Source: Niveispirillum sp943371025 (GTDB lineage Bacteria; Pseudomonadota; Alphaproteobacteria; Azospirillales; Azospirillaceae). Taken from it: DNA of 64,000 nt. The DNA is taken from assembly GCA_943371025.1 (NCBI GenBank), contig CALRTC020000001.1, forward strand, positions 124,001 through 188,000. Direction: 5' to 3'. Below, in pieces: positions 16,065 through 25,483 of this stretch. The position numbers were made by a program, and so were the translations under genes. Every line of letters begins with the position of its first letter. The first letter of the stretch is position 1. Under the pieces are notes generated by a model, which saw only the letters and a program-made list of their open reading frames with translations, did no database searches and was not told the origin of the DNA.

Positions 16065-19000
16065 ATGTTCACCAAGGTTCTGATCGCCAATCGCGGTGAG
16101 ATTTGCGCGCGGGTCATCAAGACCCTGCGGCGCATGGGTATCGCCTCGGTCGCCGTCTATTCCGATGCCGACCGGTTTACGGCGCCCGTCCTGGCGGCCG
16201 ATGAGGCGGTGCCTATCGGCCCGGCGCCGGCCAAGCAGAGCTATCTGGATATTGACGCCGTCATCGCCGCTTGCCGGGCCACAGGCGCGCAGGCAGTCCA
16301 TCCCGGCTATGGATTTCTGTCGGAAAATGCCGGGTTTGTGGAAAAGCTGAACGCGGCCGGCATTCGTTTCATTGGCCCGCGCGTGGAGCATCTGCGCGGC
16401 TTCGGCCTGAAACACACGGCGCGTGATCTGGCCAGGGCGGCGGGGGTGCCGCTGTTGCCGGGTACCGACATTCTGGACAGCGTCGATCAGGCGCAGGAAG
16501 CGGCGGCGCGCATCGGCTTTCCCGTCATGCTGAAAAGCACGGCGGGCGGCGGTGGCATCGGCATGCAGCTTTGCCATACGGCCGAGGAGCTGGCCGCCCG
16601 CTTCGCCGCCGTGCAGCGCATGGCGACCAGCAGCTTTGGCGATGCGCGCGTCTATCTGGAACGGTTCGTCGCCCAGGCCCGGCATGTGGAGGTGCAGATC
16701 TTCGGCGATGGCAAGGGCGGGGTGGTGGCGCTGGGCGAGCGTGACTGTTCCCTGCAACGCCGTAACCAGAAGGTGGTGGAGGAGACGCCGGCCCCCGGTC
16801 TGCCGGACGAGGTGCGTGCCCGGTTACGGGATGCGGCCGTGGCTCTGGGTCAGAGCGTGCAATATGCCTCTGCGGGCACCGTGGAATTCATCTATGATGT
16901 GGAACGGGCCCAGGTCTATTTCCTGGAGGTGAATACCCGCCTGCAGGTCGAACATCCCGTGACCGAAGCCGTGTTCGGCGTCGATCTGGTGGAATGGATG
17001 ATCCGGCAGGCGGCGGGCGATTTCACCCTGCCGGCGCAGGACAGCCTGATCCCGCAGGGGGCGGCGATCGAGGTGCGGCTTTATGCCGAAAATGCCGCCG
17101 CCGATTTCCGCCCCTCCACCGGTCTGCTGACCGAGGTATCGTTCCCCGATGACATCCGCGTTGATGGCTGGGTGGCGACGGGGACGGAGGTGACGGCCCA
17201 TTATGATCCGATGCTGGCCAAACTGATCGTGCATGCCGGCACGCGCGATGCCGCCATCGACAAGCTGTCGGCCGCCCTGTCCGCGTCGCGGGTGGCGGGG
17301 ATCGAGACGAACCTGTCCTACTTACGCGCCATCATCGCATCGGACCTGTTCCGGCGGGGCGATGTCGCCACATCGGTGCTGAAGGATTTCCCCTTTACGC
17401 CCGCGACGGTGGAGGTGATCGCACCGGGTGCCCAGACGTCGATCCAGGATTGGCCGGGGCGGCTGGGCTATTGGGATGTCGGGGTGCCGCCATCGGGGCC
17501 CATGGATGACAAGTCCTTCCGGCTGGCCAACCGGATGCTGGGCAATGCGGAGGGGACGGCGGCGCTGGAATGCACGCTGACCGGGCCGACGCTGCGCTTC
17601 AACATTGACGCTATCGTGGCGGTGACCGGTGCGGCCATGGCGGGCACTTTGGACGGAGTGTCCATCCCGTATGGGGTGCCGGTGACGGTGAAGGCCGGCC
17701 AGGTGCTGGCGCTGGGCCGGATCCAGGGGCCGGGGCAGCGCGCCTATCTGGCCGTGGCCGGCGGCTTTGATGCGCCCACCTATCTGGGGTCGAAGGCCAC
17801 CTTTGCCCTGGGCCGGTTCGGCGGCCATGGCACGGGCTGCCTGAAGGCGGGGGATACGCTGGCCCTGGCCTGCCTGCCCACGGGCAAGGCGGAGGCGGTG
17901 ACGCTGCCCGCCCTGTCCCATGAATGGGAACTGGCTGTGCATTACGGGCCGCACGGGGCGCCGGATTTCTTTCAGGAAGCCGACATTGCCGACCTGTTCG
18001 CCGCGACATACGAGGTGCATTTCAATTCTGCCCGTACCGGCGTGCGCCTGATCGGCCCGCGGCCGAAATGGGCCCGCGCCGATGGGGGAGAGGCGGGGCT
18101 GCACCCGTCCAACATCCATGACAATGCCTATGCCATCGGCGCCGTGGATTTCACGGGCGACATGCCCATCATCCTGGGCCCGGACGGACCCAGCCTGGGC
18201 GGTTTCGTCTGCCCATTGGTGGTGGCGAAGGGTGACCTGTGGAAGGTCGGGCAACTGCGACCGGGCGACAAGGTCCGGTTCGTGCCGGTGGTGAAATCGG
18301 TGGCAGCCCCCGTCCTCATCACCCATGCCGACCTGCCATCCCCCATCCTGAACCGCATCGACGGGCCGGTGCCCGTGGTCTATCGGCGGGCGGGGGATGA
18401 TTACCTGCTGGTCGAATATGGGCCCATGGCGCTGGATCTGGGTTTGCGCCTGCGCGTGCATCTGTTGGTGACGGCGCTGCGTGACCGGAACCTGCCCGGC
18501 ATCGTCGATCTGACGCCCGGCATCCGGTCATTGCAGGTGCATTACGACAGCTCGACCCTGCGCACCACGACCCTGCTGGGCGTGCTAGCGGAGATCGAGG
18601 CCGGGCTGGGCGGGATCGAGGATGCCCGGGTGCCCAGCCGCATCGTACATCTGCCACTCTCCTGGAACGACCCGCAGGTGCGGCTGGCCATGACTAAGTA
18701 CCAGGAACTGGTGCGGGCCGATGCCCCCTGGTGCCCCGACAATATCGAATTTATCCGCCGTATCAATGGCTTGGACCATGTTGACGATGTGCGCCGCATC
18801 GTGTTTGATGCCCATTATCTGGTCTATGGGCTGGGTGACGTCTATCTGGGCGCGCCGGTGGCCACACCGCTGGACCCGCGCCACCGGCTGGTGACGACGA
18901 AATACAATCCCGCCCGCACCTGGACGCCGGAAAATGCCGTGGGCATCGGCGGCGCCTATATGTGCATCTATGGGATGGAGGGGCCGGGCGGATACCAGCT

Positions 19001-19586
19001 GTTCGGCCGTACCATCCAGGTCTGGAATTCCTGGCGGAACACCGCACCGTTCCAGGCGGGCAAGCCCTGGCTGTTGCGCTTCTTCGACCAGATCCGTTTC
19101 TTCCCCGTCAGCGAACAGGAACTGGCCGAGGCACGCGAAGCCTTCCCCCATGGCCGCTATCCCGTGCGGATCGAGGAGACGGTACTGGATTACGCCGACC
19201 ATCTGCGGTTCCAGGCCACCCATGCCGACAGCATCGACGCCTTCAAGCGCCGGCAGCAGGCGGCGTTCGAGGCCGAGCGCGAGGATTGGAAGGCGCGGGG
19301 CCTGGACAGTTTCGTCAGCGACGAGGGCGGCCCCGCCGCCGATGCCACCGCATTGCCGGATGGCTGTACCGGTGTGGAAACGGGCGTGACCGGTAACGTC
19401 TGGAAAATCATGGTGGAGCCGGGCCAGCATGTGGCGGCCGGTGACACGATCCTGATCCTGGAAAGCATGAAGATGGAGATGGAGGTGAAGGCCGCAACGG
19501 CCGGCCGGGTGCGGGAAATCACCGCGAAACCCGGCCGCACCGTCAATGCCGGCCAGACCGTCGCCATTCTGGAGGAGGTTGCCTGA
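16065..19586 (+). CDS. Guanidine carboxylase (annotated family: urea carboxylase), biotin-dependent
   Basis: Single-chain ATP- and biotin-dependent carboxylase of 1173 residues. Order of domains: biotin carboxylase (1-445) with glycine-rich GGGG at 161-164 and RDCSLQRRNQK near 226-236; KipA/AHS2-like half of the carboxyltransferase from about 455 (DWPGRLGYWDVGVPPSGPMD); KipI/AHS1-like half from about 760 (GIRSLQVHYD, then GAYMCIYGMEGPGGYQLFGR); and a biotinyl domain with ESMKMEME, biotin on Lys1136. The hydrolase is separate, not fused as in yeast urea amidolyase. The guanidine-I riboswitch and the two DUF1989 genes indicate guanidine as true substrate, giving carboxyguanidine. ATG 16065 begins with the canonical FTKVLIANRGEI. 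Confidence 0.92.
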   Translation: MFTKVLIANRGEICARVIKTLRRMGIASVAVYSDADRFTAPVLAADEAVPIGPAPAKQSYLDIDAVIAACRATGAQAVHPGYGFLSENAGFVEKLNAAGIRFIGPRVEHLRGFGLKHTARDLARAAGVPLLPGTDILDSVDQAQEAAARIGFPVMLKSTAGGGGIGMQLCHTAEELAARFAAVQRMATSSFGDARVYLERFVAQARHVEVQIFGDGKGGVVALGERDCSLQRRNQKVVEETPAPGLPDEVRARLRDAAVALGQSVQYASAGTVEFIYDVERAQVYFLEVNTRLQVEHPVTEAVFGVDLVEWMIRQAAGDFTLPAQDSLIPQGAAIEVRLYAENAAADFRPSTGLLTEVSFPDDIRVDGWVATGTEVTAHYDPMLAKLIVHAGTRDAAIDKLSAALSASRVAGIETNLSYLRAIIASDLFRRGDVATSVLKDFPFTPATVEVIAPGAQTSIQDWPGRLGYWDVGVPPSGPMDDKSFRLANRMLGNAEGTAALECTLTGPTLRFNIDAIVAVTGAAMAGTLDGVSIPYGVPVTVKAGQVLALGRIQGPGQRAYLAVAGGFDAPTYLGSKATFALGRFGGHGTGCLKAGDTLALACLPTGKAEAVTLPALSHEWELAVHYGPHGAPDFFQEADIADLFAATYEVHFNSARTGVRLIGPRPKWARADGGEAGLHPSNIHDNAYAIGAVDFTGDMPIILGPDGPSLGGFVCPLVVAKGDLWKVGQLRPGDKVRFVPVVKSVAAPVLITHADLPSPILNRIDGPVPVVYRRAGDDYLLVEYGPMALDLGLRLRVHLLVTALRDRNLPGIVDLTPGIRSLQVHYDSSTLRTTTLLGVLAEIEAGLGGIEDARVPSRIVHLPLSWNDPQVRLAMTKYQELVRADAPWCPDNIEFIRRINGLDHVDDVRRIVFDAHYLVYGLGDVYLGAPVATPLDPRHRLVTTKYNPARTWTPENAVGIGGAYMCIYGMEGPGGYQLFGRTIQVWNSWRNTAPFQAGKPWLLRFFDQIRFFPVSEQELAEAREAFPHGRYPVRIEETVLDYADHLRFQATHADSIDAFKRRQQAAFEAEREDWKARGLDSFVSDEGGPAADATALPDGCTGVETGVTGNVWKIMVEPGQHVAAGDTILILESMKMEMEVKAATAGRVREITAKPGRTVNAGQTVAILEEVA

Positions 19587-21352
19587 TGTTGCCGGAAAAA
19601 CTTACCATCCATGAGCTGACGGACCTTTATCGCGGCGGCGATGCCAGTCCGGTCACGGTGATTGAGGCGGTTCTGCAACGGCTGGCCACCAATCCCGATC
19701 CCGCCATCTGGATCAGCACGGTGCCGGCCGACCGGCTGCGGGCCGAGGCGCAGGCCCTGGCCGATGCCGGCTATGACCCGGCCAAACCGCTGTGGGGCAT
19801 TCCCTTTGCGGCCAAGGACAATATCGACGCCGCCGGCTTGGCCACGACGGCCGCCTGCCCGGCCTTCGCCTATGATCCAGCGGCCGACAGTACCGTGGTG
19901 GCGCGGCTGCGGGCTGCGGGCGCCATCCTGATCGGCAAGACCAATCTGGACCAGTTCGCCACGGGCCTGAACGGCACGCGCAGCCCCTATGGCGCGCCGC
20001 GCTGCGTGTTCAACAATGACTATATCTCCGGCGGGTCCAGTTCGGGGTCCGCCGTGGCGGTGGCGCGGGGGCAGGTGGCGTTTGCGCTCGGCACGGATAC
20101 GGCCGGGTCGGGCCGGGTACCGGCGGCCTTCAACAATCTGGTGGGGATCAAGCCCACCAAGGGGTTGCTGTCGGCTGCCGGGGTGGTACCCGCCTGCCGG
20201 TCACAGGATTGTGTGACGGTGCTGGCCCATTCTGTGGCCGATGGCGATCTGGTGCGGCGTGTGGCGGAAGGGTTCGATGGGGGCGATCCCTTCTCTCGTC
20301 TGGCCCGAACGACACCGCTCCGCGTGACCGGTTTCAAGTTCGGGGTGCTGACCGGGGCCGAAAAGGAGTTCCTGGGCGATCAGGCGGCAGAGGCTCTGTA
20401 TGATGCTGCCATTGCCAATTTGGAGGCGCTGGGCGGGTCGGCCGTGCCGTTCGATTACGGCCCCCTGCGGGAATGCGCCCATCTTCTTTATGGCGGGCCC
20501 TGGGTGGCCGAACGGCTGGCGGCCATCGAGGAATTTGTCGAGGGCCAGGCCGACGCCATGGACCCGACCGTGCGCGCCATCATCCAGGGCGCGGCGGGCA
20601 AGAGTGCGGTAGAGGCATTTGTCGGCCAATATGCCCTGGCCTTCTATGCCCAGGCCATCGCGCGCCTGTGGGGGGAAGTGGATTTCCTGCTGCTGCCCAC
20701 CACACCCACCATCTATACGGTGGCGGAGATGCAGGCCGATCCGGTGCGCCTGAACAGCCATCTGGGCCGCTATACCAATTTCGTGAACCTGCTGGATTGC
20801 GCGGCATTGGCCGTGCCGGCGGGGTTCCGGCCCAATGGCCTGCCCTTCGGCGTCACGCTGGTAGGGCCGGCCTTCACCGATGCGGCCCTGGCCGATATCG
20901 GCGACAGGCTGCATGGAAAGGTGGAACCGGTCACGGTGCCGCTGGTGAACAGTCCGCCTTCCGACTGGCTGCCCATCATCGTGGTGGGGGCGCATCTGAC
21001 GGGCATGCCGCTGAACCCGGAATTGACCAGCGTCGGCGGGATCAGGCTGGGGGAGGTGCGGACCGCACCCGATTACCGTTTCTATGCCCTGGCCGGGACA
21101 ATTCCGCCCAAGCCGGGTCTGGTACGCGATCCGGGCTTTGCCGGGCCGGGCATCCTGGCCGAAGAATGGGCCCTGCCGCCCGCCGCCTTTGGTGCCTTCG
21201 TCGCCCGCATCCCGGCGCCCCTGGGTGTGGGCAAGCTGACCCTGGATGACGGGCGGCAGGTGACGGGGTTCCTGTGCGAAGGCCACGCGTTGGAAGGGGC
21301 GACGGAGATTACGGACTTTGGCGGCTGGCGGGCCTATCGCGCCTCGCTGTGA
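19586..21352 (+). CDS. atzF: Allophanate hydrolase
   Basis: Amidase-signature enzyme of 588 residues hydrolysing allophanate to ammonia and carbon dioxide, the last step of the guanidine pathway. The Ser-cisSer-Lys set is visible: Lys77 (PFAAKDNID), the GGSSSGS cluster at 149-155, and Ser175 in GTDTAGSGRVPAAF. The GTRSPYGAP loop is typical for allophanate hydrolase. A C-terminal domain from about residue 460 (IIVVGAHLTGMPLNPEL) matches the AtzF-type extension that handles the carbamate intermediate. Start and carboxylase stop overlap (TGATG), so the two are made together. A terminator follows. Confidence 0.93.
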   Translation: MLPEKLTIHELTDLYRGGDASPVTVIEAVLQRLATNPDPAIWISTVPADRLRAEAQALADAGYDPAKPLWGIPFAAKDNIDAAGLATTAACPAFAYDPAADSTVVARLRAAGAILIGKTNLDQFATGLNGTRSPYGAPRCVFNNDYISGGSSSGSAVAVARGQVAFALGTDTAGSGRVPAAFNNLVGIKPTKGLLSAAGVVPACRSQDCVTVLAHSVADGDLVRRVAEGFDGGDPFSRLARTTPLRVTGFKFGVLTGAEKEFLGDQAAEALYDAAIANLEALGGSAVPFDYGPLRECAHLLYGGPWVAERLAAIEEFVEGQADAMDPTVRAIIQGAAGKSAVEAFVGQYALAFYAQAIARLWGEVDFLLLPTTPTIYTVAEMQADPVRLNSHLGRYTNFVNLLDCAALAVPAGFRPNGLPFGVTLVGPAFTDAALADIGDRLHGKVEPVTVPLVNSPPSDWLPIIVVGAHLTGMPLNPELTSVGGIRLGEVRTAPDYRFYALAGTIPPKPGLVRDPGFAGPGILAEEWALPPAAFGAFVARIPAPLGVGKLTLDDGRQVTGFLCEGHALEGATEITDFGGWRAYRASL

Positions 21353-21452
21353 TTTTATGCGCCTACAAGCGCCGGGCGCCGCCGTACCACCAGTCATCGG
21401 TAATGACCGGTGGCATCCCCCGAGTATGCGACCGCAAGTCACCCATGTCTTC

Positions 21453-21487
21453 ACCGGGACGGCGTAGCCCTTGCCAGCCGTCCCGGT
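21453..21487 (+). terminator. Hairpin after the guanidine operon
   Basis: Perfect 11-bp stem ACCGGGACGGC (21453-21463) with GCCGTCCCGGT (21477-21487), 13-nt loop. No T-run follows, only CCCCAAAA, so it may act with Rho or as a 3'-end stabiliser. It lies 100 bases after atzF. Confidence 0.6.
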
Positions 21488-21535
21488 CCCCAAAATAGTG
21501 GAGGGGATTAGGCATCGGTGAAGAAAGGTCCCGGT

Positions 21536-22441
21536 ATGATCGAGGACTATAACGCCATCCCCGGCCCGGAAGAGCTGGTGGCACGGCTGACGCGGCTGCT
21601 GACGGTTGATGAGCTGGGCAGCGATATGTACCAGGGGTCCCGGCTGATCGGAGGCAAGGGCCGTGTGTTCGGCGGGCAGGTGGTGGCCCAGGCCCTGGCG
21701 TCGGCCATCCGGACGGTGGACCCGTCGCGCGTCGTGCATTCCCTGCACGCCTATTTCATGCGGCCGGGGGACGAGGATTATCCCATCGATTTCCGCGTCC
21801 ATCGCGATTATGACGGCCGCAGCTTTGCCACCCGCCGGGTGGAGGCGCTGCAGGGCGGTGCCCCCATCCTGACCCTGACGGCGTCGTTCCAGGTGCCGGA
21901 AGAGGGGCTGGAACACCAGCTGTTCCCCATGCCGCAGGTCACGCCGCCGGACGCGTTGATGACGGAGCATGAGTTCTACCTGTCCATTGCGGACAAGCTG
22001 CCGGCCGAAAGCCGGGCGCTGCTGGCCCATCGCCGGGCCGTGGAACTGCGCCCAGTCAACCCCGTGGACCCCGTCAATCCCGGCGTGCGGGAACCGGTGC
22101 AACAGGTCTGGTTCCGCGTCGTGTCCCCGCTTGAGGATGATGCCAACCTGCATCGTGTGGCCCTGGCCTATATCAGCGACATGGTCCTGCTGGGCACGGC
22201 CGTCCTGCCACACAATGTCAGCTGGTTGGGTCGGACGCTGAGGGCGGCCAGCCTGGACCATGCGGTATGGTTCCATGCGCTGGATTTCCGGGTCGATGAC
22301 TGGCTGCTGTACAGCACGGACAGCCCATGGAGCGGGAATGGACGCGGGTTGAACCGGGGGCAGATATTCGACCGCACGGGCCGGCTGATCGCCAGCACGG
22401 CGCAGGAAGGACTGATCCGGAGCCTGCGGCCGCGCGCCTGA
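21536..22441 (+). CDS. tesB: Acyl-CoA thioesterase II (TesB family)
   Basis: Double hot-dog thioesterase of 301 residues that hydrolyses acyl-CoA to free acid and CoA. The first hot-dog shows GGQVVAQALASA and the 'SLHAYFMRPGD' strand; the second shows ASLDHAVWFH, containing the family Asp, and then YSTDSPWSGNGRGLNRGQIFD with the catalytic Thr/Gln region. Length is typical. GTG 21518 is in frame, but AAGAAAGG lies 7 bases before ATG 21536, so I use that. The next thioesterase gene follows 23 bases later and may be cotranscribed. Confidence 0.93.
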   Translation: MIEDYNAIPGPEELVARLTRLLTVDELGSDMYQGSRLIGGKGRVFGGQVVAQALASAIRTVDPSRVVHSLHAYFMRPGDEDYPIDFRVHRDYDGRSFATRRVEALQGGAPILTLTASFQVPEEGLEHQLFPMPQVTPPDALMTEHEFYLSIADKLPAESRALLAHRRAVELRPVNPVDPVNPGVREPVQQVWFRVVSPLEDDANLHRVALAYISDMVLLGTAVLPHNVSWLGRTLRAASLDHAVWFHALDFRVDDWLLYSTDSPWSGNGRGLNRGQIFDRTGRLIASTAQEGLIRSLRPRA

Positions 22442-22464
22442 AAGAGGGATGGGGAGGGGTGACC

Positions 22465-22902
22465 TTGAGCAAGCCGACAGCGCCCGTTCGGGCCGATTAC
22501 CGGCATTTCCATGCGCTGGATACGCGCTGGATGGATAATGACGTCTATGGCCACGTCAATAACGTGACCTACTATTCCTATTTCGACACGGCCGTGAATG
22601 CCTATCTGATCGACCAGGGCGTGCTGGACATCCATGCCGGCGATGTCATCGGTCTGGTGGTGGAGACGGGGTGCCGGTTCTTTGCCTCTGTGGCCTTTCC
22701 CGACCGGCTGGAGGTGGGCATCCGTGTCGCCCATCTGGGCAACAGCTCGGTGCGCTACGAACTGGGCATCTTCAAGGCGGGGGCGGAGATGGCGGCCGCT
22801 GGCGGCCATTTCGTGCATGTCTATGTCGACAGGGACAACCGCCGGCCCACGGCGCTGCCCGCGCGGTTACGGGCGGTGCTGGAAGGGTTGAAGGTGGGGT
22901 GA
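22465..22902 (+). CDS. 4-hydroxybenzoyl-CoA-type thioesterase
   Basis: Single hot-dog thioesterase of 145 residues. RWMDNDVYGHVNNVTYYSYFDTA carries the catalytic Asp followed by GHVNN, the hallmark of the 4HBT/YbgC group, and the C-terminal VHVYVDRDNRRPTALP strand is also typical. Start choice: TTG 22465 has GGGGAGGGG at good spacing; GTG 22459 is in frame but too close. The longer frame from 22327 overlaps tesB and is rejected. Substrate unknown; its neighbour suggests acyl-CoA turnover. Confidence 0.85.
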   Translation: MSKPTAPVRADYRHFHALDTRWMDNDVYGHVNNVTYYSYFDTAVNAYLIDQGVLDIHAGDVIGLVVETGCRFFASVAFPDRLEVGIRVAHLGNSSVRYELGIFKAGAEMAAAGGHFVHVYVDRDNRRPTALPARLRAVLEGLKVG

Positions 22903-22906
22903 AACA

Positions 22907-22943
22907 GAAAGGGGCCGGGCGGTTGATCCGCCCGGCCCCTTTC
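22907..22943. terminator. Strong hairpin terminator
   Basis: Perfect 16-bp stem (22907-22922 with 22928-22943) and a 5-nt TTGAT loop. The arm ends are GAAA and TTTC, so it can serve both strands, ending the thioesterase operon on + and possibly backing up cytochrome c on -. Confidence 0.75.
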
Positions 22944-22955
22944 GCCCGCCCCCTC

Positions 22956-23073
22956 CACCGTCACCCCGGCGAAAGCCGGGGTCCAGGCGTAGAGCGGCGT
23001 CTGCCGCGATAAGACTCATATCGGCGCTAACCGCGCCTCACGCTGGACCCCGGCCTGCGCCGGGGTGACGGTG
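22956..23073. repeat. Palindromic element sharing arms with the operon repeat
   Basis: Left arm 22956-22986 and right arm 23043-23073, each 31 bases, are inverted copies differing at two positions (GAAA versus GCAG in the small inner loop). Each arm contains GTCACCCCGGC and GGGGTCCAG, also present in the element at 15822-16017. Each arm can fold alone or with the other. The 56-base centre is unique. Confidence 0.9.
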
Positions 23074-23111
23074 GAGAGAACCATTCCGAGTCTATTTGAA
23101 CCTGACCAACT

Positions 23112-23534
23112 TCAATTCTTGCTCTTCAGGAAGGCGATCACGTCCTTGCGCTCCTGCTCGTTGGGCAGCTTGAACGCCATCTTGGTGACGCCCACGGCCT
23201 GATCGGCGTGGCCCTTGTCGGTCAGGAACTTCTTCAGGAAGGCGTTCGGGTCGGCCAGATAGGCCTCCAGATTGGCTTCCGTCCAGACCAGCCCGGCTTC
23301 CCCGGAATGGTGGTTGATCTCGGAATATTTGAAGCCATCGACCTTGCCGGCCGGGCGGCCGACGACGCCGGTCAGGATCGGGCCGACCAGATTCTTGGCA
23401 TCGGGGCCGATGCGATGGCAGGCCATGCACTTCTTGAACACGGTCTCGCCCTTGGCGGCGTCCTGGGCCATGGCGGTGCCGGCGGTCAGGGCGGCAACGC
23501 CCGTCAGGACAAGGGCGGTGAACAGGGACTTCAT
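23112..23534 (-). CDS. Class I c-type cytochrome (c2/c-550 like)
   Basis: Periplasmic soluble cytochrome of 140 residues carrying one covalent haem. Signal peptide is residues 1-23 (AMAQ). The haem site is CMACH (Cys36, Cys39, His40) and the axial Met is probably Met119 in VTKMAF. The insert VDGFKYSEINHHSG and WTEANLEAYLADP match cytochromes c2/mitochondrial-like. It would carry electrons between membrane complexes and oxidase. GGGAGGAT lies upstream of the ATG at normal spacing. It is monocistronic, with the palindromic element beyond its end. Confidence 0.93.
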   Translation of the reverse strand: MKSLFTALVLTGVAALTAGTAMAQDAAKGETVFKKCMACHRIGPDAKNLVGPILTGVVGRPAGKVDGFKYSEINHHSGEAGLVWTEANLEAYLADPNAFLKKFLTDKGHADQAVGVTKMAFKLPNEQERKDVIAFLKSKN

Positions 23535-23697
23535 CGAGGGGATCCTCCCACAAAATCGGACGCCGAAAATGCGGCGCGACCGTCATGACATCAATCTTTC
23601 GGGGCCATAGGTCAACCTGCCAAATGGTCCACATCGAAGGTCAGATGGTCGCGGCGCAAATTCAGGTGAAATTTCACTCCGGCGCCGGGCGGCGGCG

Positions 23698-25341
23698 TCA
23701 CCCGAACAGCTTCACCACGCTTTGCAGTGTCTGATAGACGCCGAACAGGATGGGGATGCCCACGGCCAGCCAGGCCAGCAGCACCTTGGCGTCGAATCCG
23801 CCGCTGTCCACGTCACTGCGGTTGATCATGGGGCCGGTGGCTGTCTTCGGTGCCTCTTCCTCGTCCATGAACCATTTACGGTCCACAGGCTTGACGGCGG
23901 CGTTGGCAAGGAAGCCCAGGATCAGGAACCCGGCCAGGATATACATGGTGTAATCATAGACCTGGGCGCGCGGCACGCCGGCGGCGATCTGCGCCTCGCG
24001 GATATAGTTCACGACCACGGGGCCGATGATGCCGGCCGTGGACCAGGCCGTCAGCAGCCGACCATGGATGGCGCCCACGAATTTCGTGCCGAACATGTCG
24101 GCCAGATAGGCCGGCACGGTGGCAAAGCCGCCGCCATACATGGACAGGATGATGCAGAACGCCGCCACGAACAGCACCTTCGACCCCATATGGGCCAGGG
24201 ACGGGGCCGAGGCATAAAGCACGATACCCAGGCCGAAGAAGGTGAAATAGGTCATCTTCCGGCCGATCTTGTCCGACAAGGACGCCCAGAAGAAGCGGCC
24301 GACAATGTTGAACAGCGACAGCAGGCCCGTGAAGCCGGCGGCGATGCCGGCAATGATCTTCTTCTGGTCCGCGTTCAGGTCGGAGAAGCCCAGGTCCGGC
24401 TGACCGAACAGGGCGCCGCCGAAAATCTCCTGCAACATGGGCGACGCCATGCCCAGCACGCCGATGCCGGCCGACACGTTCAGGCAGAGCACGGCCCAGA
24501 TCAGCCAGAATTGCGGCGTCTTGTGCGCGTCCTTCACATGCACATTGCCATGCGCGATCATGGCATTGGCGGAAGGCGCCGGCGGGGTCCAGCCATTGGG
24601 CGCCCAGCCCGGCGGCGGCAGGCGATAGCCAAAGGCCCCGGACATCATGAACACGAAATAGATCACGGCCAGGACGACGAAGGTTTCCCACACACCGACG
24701 GAGGTCGACGTCTTGAAGCCGTTCATCAGCATGTTGGCCAAGGGTGAGCCGATCATGGCACCACCACCAAAGCCCATGATGGCCATGCCGGTGGCCATGC
24801 CGCGCCGGTCGGGGAACCATTTCACCAGGGTGGAGACGGGCGAGATATAGCCCAGGCCCAGCCCGATACCGCCAATGACGCCCGAGCCCAGCCACATCAG
24901 CCAGAGTTGATGGGTATAGACGCCGATGGCGGAGATCAGCAGGCCGCCGCACCAGCAGAGTGCCGCCACGAACCCGGCCTTGCGCGGGCCTTCGCGTTCC
25001 AGCCAGCCGCCCCAGATGGCGGCGGACGAGCCCAGCAGGACGAAGAACAGCGTGTACATCCAGCCCAGATCGGCGACCTTCCAGTCGCACGAGGTGGTGA
25101 ACAGGGCATTCATCAGCCCGGCATCGGCCGGACAGGCCATCGGTGCCGTCACGCCCAGCGACTGGCTGAGCGGCAGCCAGAACACGCTGAAGCCATAGGC
25201 CATGCCGATACAGAGATGGATTGCCAATGCCGCCGGTGGCACCAGCCATCGGTTGAAGCCCGCATGCGCGATGATGCGTTCCCGGTCCAGCAGGCCGGGT
25301 TGCCCCGCACCTTGGCCCTGCGTTTGATCTGCCGCTACCAT
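23698..25341 (-). CDS. OFA-family MFS carrier, probable formate/oxalate transporter
   Basis: Twelve-helix major facilitator of the oxalate/formate antiporter group, 547 residues. MAYGFSVFWLPLSQSLGV in helix 1, the GIGLGLGYISPVSTLVKWFPDRRGMATGMA block in helices 4-5 and FWASLSDKIGRKMTYF between helices 8 and 9 are typical. An extra loop (about residues 60-90) contains Cys and a helix start not seen in short members. It sits just after fdsD on the same strand, which strongly suggests it brings formate (or exchanges it) for the dehydrogenase. AGGAGGAAA precedes ATG 25341. Confidence 0.85.
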   Translation of the reverse strand: MVAADQTQGQGAGQPGLLDRERIIAHAGFNRWLVPPAALAIHLCIGMAYGFSVFWLPLSQSLGVTAPMACPADAGLMNALFTTSCDWKVADLGWMYTLFFVLLGSSAAIWGGWLEREGPRKAGFVAALCWCGGLLISAIGVYTHQLWLMWLGSGVIGGIGLGLGYISPVSTLVKWFPDRRGMATGMAIMGFGGGAMIGSPLANMLMNGFKTSTSVGVWETFVVLAVIYFVFMMSGAFGYRLPPPGWAPNGWTPPAPSANAMIAHGNVHVKDAHKTPQFWLIWAVLCLNVSAGIGVLGMASPMLQEIFGGALFGQPDLGFSDLNADQKKIIAGIAAGFTGLLSLFNIVGRFFWASLSDKIGRKMTYFTFFGLGIVLYASAPSLAHMGSKVLFVAAFCIILSMYGGGFATVPAYLADMFGTKFVGAIHGRLLTAWSTAGIIGPVVVNYIREAQIAAGVPRAQVYDYTMYILAGFLILGFLANAAVKPVDRKWFMDEEEAPKTATGPMINRSDVDSGGFDAKVLLAWLAVGIPILFGVYQTLQSVVKLFG

Positions 25342-25483
25342 GCCCTCGTTTCCTCCTGTTCGTTCGCCGCTTTGGCGTTATTGGATGGACGCGAAATGCC
25401 GGGGCTTCTTGGAATGGCTCCGGTTGGTTCTTGTGGTGAAAGCTCCTTATGGGTGCCGGGATGGGGTGTTTGGGTGACGCCTC

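Noticed and set aside
16065..21352. Calling the carboxylase and hydrolase a urea-degradation (urea amidolyase) pathway
   Set aside because: The riboswitch and paired DUF1989 genes fit guanidine use better; urea activity may be secondary.
20201..22276. 691-residue minus-strand open frame across atzF and tesB
   Set aside because: Antisense shadow caused by high GC at codon position three; it crosses two well-supported genes and has no family motif.
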